A DNA stretch of 64,000 bases from Strigops habroptila (Eukaryota; Chordata; Aves; Psittaciformes; Psittacidae). Made by a program: the position numbers and the translations under genes. Below the pieces are notes generated by a model, which worked only from the letters and a program-made list of their open reading frames with translations, ran no database searches and had not been told where the DNA came from. Positions 61,401 to 64,000 of this stretch are shown here, one piece after another; the first letter of the stretch is position 1, and every line of letters starts with the position of its first letter. Location: positions 73,900,993 to 73,964,992 of the forward strand of contig NC_044302.2 in NCBI RefSeq assembly GCF_004027225.2, read 5' to 3'.

Positions 61401-62643
61401 AGCCGCCGGCTGTCACTGGAGAGGCTGTCAGCGCCCTGCCAGGCATCCCTGCCGGGAAAGGCTGTCGGGTCCCGCTCATGCACGGAGCGTGGGGAGGGGA
61501 CGGCCACTCCGGGCCGTTAGTTTTGCGTCCAGAAATACGTGTTACCGTTAGTTCGCACTCACAAGGTGCCGGCTGCGGGCGGCGATTTCCGGGTCAGCAT
61601 TCCCGACCTGCCGGGACCGCTCCGGACGTGGCCCGGCGGCACATGCCAGCGCCACGGGAGGAAAGCGCGAACTACCGGGCCGCCCTGCTCATGCCTTGCT
61701 GTCCCCAGGCCCTCCATGCCCCGCAGAAGCCCTCCGGCTCCCGGCGCCGCTTTCTACCCGCAGGTCCCTACAGAGGTTTTGTCCTGGACGGGGACCCGCA
61801 GCCGATGTGCCAGGTGGGGGAAGCCCGGCTCCCGCCGGCTCAGCGGGGCAGGGAGAGGCAGAGCGATGTGATCCACTCGGGATGCGGCCACTTCCCGGCC
61901 GGCTTAGGGCAACGGGCCCGGAAGCGGCACGTCGGGGAGCCGGTCGGCCGTGGTGGCGTTGACGGTCCCCTCCGCTGGTCTCTGCAGCTGCGAGCTTTGC
62001 GGCTCCTTGCTTTTTAAGAGCTACAAAGCGCAACCGCCGGACTTTCCCTTCTTCCCCTTCCCACGGCGTCCGTCGGGAGGGAGGGAAAACTGTCGCCTTT
62101 TCTCCTCCGACAGACGCCCGTCGGGGCCCCGGCCCAGGCGCTGCCGCCCCTTCCCTCCTCCCCGCGCGTCCGCCCCGGCCCCACGGCGCTCGGCCCGGCC
62201 TCACCTGCCTTAGGGAGCGGCCCCGGGAGCGCGGGAGGCGGCTCGGCGGCCCAGCGCAGGGCAGCGGCGGCGGCCAGCTCGGAGGGGGCCCGCGGCGGAG
62301 CGACGCAGGGCGGCGGCCCCGGCGGCGGCGCGGGCGGCTCGGCGCTGCCCGGCGGCCCCGGGAGGGCGCGCAGGGAGTCCGGGAGGAGGCTCTCCAGGCT
62401 CTCGTTGGCCTGCTGCCGGCGAAGCGCCACCTGCGCGGCCATCACCCGCTGCCGCTCGATGATGAGGATGCACTTCTCGCAGGTGCAGTCCTTGAAGCGG
62501 CAGTAGCGCTTGTGGCCCTTCAGCCAGGACAGCACGCCATGGTTGCGGCACCGGGCGCACTTGGGCGTCCGCTGCAGCGGAGCCCGCGGCGGCTGCGACA
62601 CCGGGCCGCCCATGTAGAGGTACGGGGAGCCGTAGCCGTTCAT
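54534..62643 (-). CDS. DMRT3: DMRT3 gene, complete coding region (2 coding exons, 467 aa predicted)
   Basis: Doublesex/mab-3-related transcription factor 3, a nuclear DNA-binding protein best known for specifying dI6 commissural interneurons of the spinal cord and for gait variants in horses. Joining 62,643-62,205 and 55,498-54,534 (minus strand) gives 467 aa, close to the human length of 472, across one GT-AG intron of 6,706 bp. The N-terminus [20 protein letters not shown] is the DMRT3 signature. The DM domain is at about 24-81, with ligands C29, C32, H44, C48 and H35, C53, C55, C58 intact. A proline/alanine-rich linker follows (about 94-145). The DMA domain, a ubiquitin-associated-like helical module, spans about 244-286 ([20 protein letters not shown] onward). 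A conserved acidic/serine-rich tail ends in ILNTSS. It sits directly upstream of DMRT2 in the same orientation. No frameshift or stop is seen. Confidence 0.98.
55615..55636. repeat. Poly-A run (22 bases)
   Basis: Homopolymer on the plus strand, about 120 bases inside the intron from the DMRT3 second-exon acceptor. On the transcribed sense strand it is poly-T, too far from the acceptor to serve as its pyrimidine tract. Confidence 0.9.
56135..56328 (-). mobile_element. CR1 LINE 3' fragment, minus strand, in the DMRT3 intron
   Basis: Plus-strand text shows the inverted CR1 3' end: AGAATCTAGAAAAATCTGG, then ACCTCTCGAAGGCATTGGTC, then CAACCTCCTGTTCAAAGCAG, then ACTCCACAACCTCTCTCAGC. This matches the usual order of a reversed CR1 tail. 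It is old and diverged, with only a remnant of the octamer end. It is the only interspersed repeat I recognise between 24.2 kb and the right edge. Confidence 0.8.
58320..58640. other. Small intronic CpG-rich patch
   Basis: CpG-rich sequence (for example TTGCCGCCGGTGCCGGCTGA and CACCGCGGTCACGGCACGG) inside the DMRT3 intron, bordered on the right by a conserved-looking AT-rich block. No coding exon is supported. Possible intronic promoter or enhancer. Confidence 0.4.
58640..58800. promoter_or_regulatory. DMRT3: Candidate conserved intronic element
   Basis: An AT-rich, non-repetitive block with AATAAATAACTATTTGGG, ATACATCATAAATG and GCGTATTAATCCC (bicoid/OTX-like TAATCC) sequences. It is typical of enhancers in developmental gene introns. 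Unverified. Confidence 0.3.
58905..59100. repeat. G/T-rich low-complexity tract
   Basis: The plus strand is almost free of A and C for about 200 bases (runs such as GGTTTGGGCTGTTTTGTG, GGGGGGTGGGGGGG and repeated TTTGG). Similar shorter G/T-biased tracts with the same strand polarity occur at about 35,940-36,040 and 59,690-59,760. The open frames here are low-complexity artefacts. Confidence 0.85.
59890..60170. promoter_or_regulatory. DMRT3: Candidate conserved intronic element
   Basis: A non-repetitive block with TATTAATTGTTTACAAG (homeodomain plus forkhead-like), AATTATTCCGGG and GGTGCGTTATTTGTAC sequences, in mixed AT-rich context with a few CpGs. It looks like a developmental enhancer. 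No comparison could be made. Confidence 0.3.
60195..60218 (+). repeat. G-run with quadruplex potential
   Basis: G10-A-G5-AGGC-G4 on the plus strand, followed by a (GA)n stretch. It meets the pattern of four closely spaced G-runs. The (CA)n-rich, A/C-rich tract at about 60,460-60,520 lies nearby on the same strand. Confidence 0.7.
62205..62643 (-). CDS. DMRT3: DMRT3 first coding exon with DM domain
   Basis: ATG at 62,643-62,641; 439 bases encode residues 1-146 plus the first base of D147; donor GTGAGG starts at 62,204. The reading frame stays open upstream to 63,069, but the MNGYGSPYL start is the conserved one and no other minus-strand ATG is seen between 62,644 and 63,050. Confidence 0.97.
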
Positions 62644-62659
62644 GCCCGCGGGAGGAGCC

Positions 62660-63000
62660 CTGCGGCCTCCGGGGCGGAGAAGGGAGCCGCAGGGGCGGGC
62701 GGATGCCGGGCTGGCGGAGGAGAGGAGGCGGGCGGCTCTGCCCGCGGGCTCCGCGGGGGGCGCGGCCGCGGCCCCTGCCCGGCGGGGGTATCCGCCGCGG
62801 TGGCACCGGCGGGCAGAGCGCTGCCGCCGGCCGCAGCCACACTGCCGCTTCCGCACCGCCCCACCGAGCCCAGCTCCCCTCCGCCCGCCCCCCGCCCGCC
62901 CCCCTTCACCACCCCCCGCCACCCTCCTTCCCCGCCGCCGCCGGGGGATGAGGGAGAGAGGGAGGGAGGAGGGAGGTGTGGGGTGGGGGTGTCTGTCCTG
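62660..63000 (-). promoter_or_regulatory. DMRT3: DMRT3 promoter region (TATA-less, GC-boxes)
   Basis: Several GC boxes (GGGGCGGAG near 62,674 and GGGGCGGGCGG near 62,692 on the plus strand). The plus strand is C-rich at about 62,870-62,942 and abruptly G-rich at 62,943-62,992. No TATA box is visible. The switch point is a plausible start-site region about 300 bases upstream of the ATG. Confidence 0.5.
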
Positions 63001-63444
63001 CCGTCGGGGGCGGCGGCGGTGCCGGCGCCGTGCCGAGGGGTCGGCGCTGATACCACACACCCCTCCCACCCCCTCGGCGACAGAAGCGCCCGGGGCTGGA
63101 AGCGAGGGAATCTGGGACGTTTACCCAAGCTCCGACCGTCCTCGCCGGGCCGGGATCACTAAGCCCAGACGGGACGTCTGGACCTCGAGCGGGAGTCCCT
63201 TGAAAGCCCACGGGACGCCACAAACGGCGGCCGGTGTGTGGCTGCTGCCGTGAACCCGTCCGTCGCTCAGCGCTGCGGGAGCTTTTGAGCACAAAGTTTC
63301 ATCAAAGTTTTGGAAGTGTCCCGAGAGCAGGAGCTGCCCGGAGAACGACCCGCGGAGCCGCTGCCGCCACGACGGCCCTTGCCACCGCCGCTGCCTAAAT
63401 GCAAGCGGTGGCGATGGACAGGAACGTGCAGTGCAGGGCACGCC

Positions 63445-63460
63445 AGGTTGCTGGCAACCT
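63445..63460. promoter_or_regulatory. RFX-type X-box palindrome upstream of DMRT3
   Basis: AGGTTGCTGGCAACCT is a perfect inverted repeat with 7-bp arms and a 2-base spacer, and it fits the RFX-family X-box (GTTGC-N-N-GCAAC). It lies about 0.8 kb upstream of the DMRT3 ATG at the edge of the CpG island. Confidence 0.55.
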
Positions 63461-63479
63461 ATTCGATGTGTCTGATGCA

Positions 63480-64000
63480 GCGGGTGGCAATTTTCTGTGT
63501 CTCCGGCCGCGAGAATGTTCCTCGCTGAAACACGGCAGCGAGAAGTGTAAATCCAAATGTAATATATTACCGAAAAAACTATATAGGAATATCAGCTCGG
63601 GAATACGGGGGGAACAAATTGCCTGCAAGCGTTTGCCTGCCCGTACATCAGTGCTGGGCAGCGCGGCAGGGGCTGCTGCTCGGACTTGAACCCATTTCGC
63701 TGCCCCAAGATCTCCCCTGCTTTTCCCTGGCGCTTCTGCACTGTAACCGCTACACGAAATAAACCGTTAAACGAGAGTGCTTAACTAGAAAATCAGATTT
63801 AAAACTCGGGAAGTATTTCGCCGGAGAGAATAAAAAGCACGGCGTGAAGGTATTTGCGTTATATTTAATTACTTGGCTCTTTGCTAATTACTTTTTTACT
63901 TTTAGGGAGAAAACGACTCGGGGAAGTCTTTCCCCCCACGGCCATGTGCGGGGTGCGAGGAGGATCAGCGCCCCTCGGTTAACCGCACCGAGGCGGGAGG
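63480..64000. other. DMRT3 upstream flank toward DMRT1, no gene recognised
   Basis: An AT-richer stretch (about 63,540-63,910, with TAATATATTACCG and TATTTAATTACTTGGC sequences) between the DMRT3 island and renewed GC-rich DNA at the very end. It has the look of conserved regulatory sequence. No coding potential is seen. Confidence 0.45.

Larger units (their letters stand above)
55499..62204 (-). other. DMRT3: DMRT3 intron
   Basis: A 6,706-bp intron with donor GTGAGG at 62,204 and acceptor GCAG ending at 55,499. It contains a 22-base A run (55,615-55,636), a CR1 fragment (56.13-56.33 kb), a small CpG patch (58.32-58.64 kb), conserved-looking AT-rich blocks (58.64-58.80 and 59.89-60.17 kb), G/T-rich low-complexity DNA (58.9-59.1 kb), a G-run (60.2 kb) and the left half of the exon 1 CpG island. 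No additional exon is evident. Confidence 0.92.
60940..63480. other. CpG island spanning DMRT3 exon 1 and promoter
   Basis: CpG-dense DNA from the first third of the DMRT3 intron through exon 1 to about 0.8 kb upstream of the ATG. Numerous long frames on both strands are composition artefacts. It matches the usual CpG-island start of DMRT genes. Confidence 0.85.

Noticed and set aside
62644-63069. Upstream in-frame extension of DMRT3
   Set aside because: Arginine/glycine/proline-rich translation typical of CpG-island DNA; the conserved MNGYGSPYL start lies downstream, and no other ATG is available.
62512-63253. Plus-strand frames of 203-216 codons over the DMRT3 exon
   Set aside because: Antisense shadows of the DM exon and promoter with GC-driven lack of stops.
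1-64000. Endogenous retrovirus or LTR element
   Set aside because: I found no paired long terminal repeats, primer-binding site or gag/pol/env-like reading frames; the RT-like sequence at 21.4-23.2 kb belongs to a CR1 LINE.

Overview
This is vertebrate nuclear DNA, most likely from a bird. Three things point there: decayed CR1 LINE copies carrying the octamer-type 3' end (repeated ATTCTATG), low interspersed-repeat content with compact introns, and two DM-domain genes, DMRT3 and DMRT2, in head-to-tail order on the minus strand. In birds the DMRT1-DMRT3-DMRT2 cluster is known to lie on the Z chromosome (human 9p24.3). If that order holds, DMRT1 lies beyond the right edge and the window reads in reverse relative to the cluster. 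A non-avian sauropsid cannot be excluded from sequence alone.

Layout. 1-26.2 kb: gene-free flank downstream of DMRT2, with four CR1 fragments (about 6.7-7.6, 18.0-18.6, 21.4-23.2 and 24.06-24.22 kb), an isolated CpG cluster near 8.6 kb and a conserved-looking AT-rich block at 8.9-9.45 kb. 26.2-30.5 kb: DMRT2 on the minus strand, three coding exons predicted to encode 485 aa, plus an inferred non-coding first exon behind a CCAAT/GC-box promoter. 28.9-33.3 kb: a long CpG-rich domain around and upstream of that promoter. 33.4-54.4 kb: DMRT2-DMRT3 intergenic space with no gene and no CR1 that I can recognise, but with perfect palindromes, short tandem repeats, a small GC island with repeated CRE half-sites, and candidate regulatory blocks. 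54.4-62.9 kb: DMRT3 on the minus strand, two coding exons predicted to encode 467 aa, with a 6.7 kb intron holding one CR1 fragment and several candidate regulatory blocks. 60.9-63.5 kb: the CpG island over DMRT3 exon 1, followed by the start of the DMRT3-DMRT1 interval with an RFX-like X-box.

Both proteins keep all eight zinc ligands of the intertwined DM domain. DMRT3 also carries the DMA domain; DMRT2 lacks it and has its own long conserved C-terminal exon. From established work, DMRT2 acts in dermomyotome and somite patterning, and DMRT3 in spinal dI6 commissural interneurons and other neural and gonadal tissue. Their shared neighbourhood is thought to carry shared long-range regulation.

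I found no previously undescribed multi-gene system. The most interesting signals are regulatory and structural: a GC-skew switch at both DMRT promoters, a 33-bp element duplicated in the DMRT2 CpG domain, a CR1-free stretch of about 32 kb across the two genes, and strong palindromes in the intergenic region.
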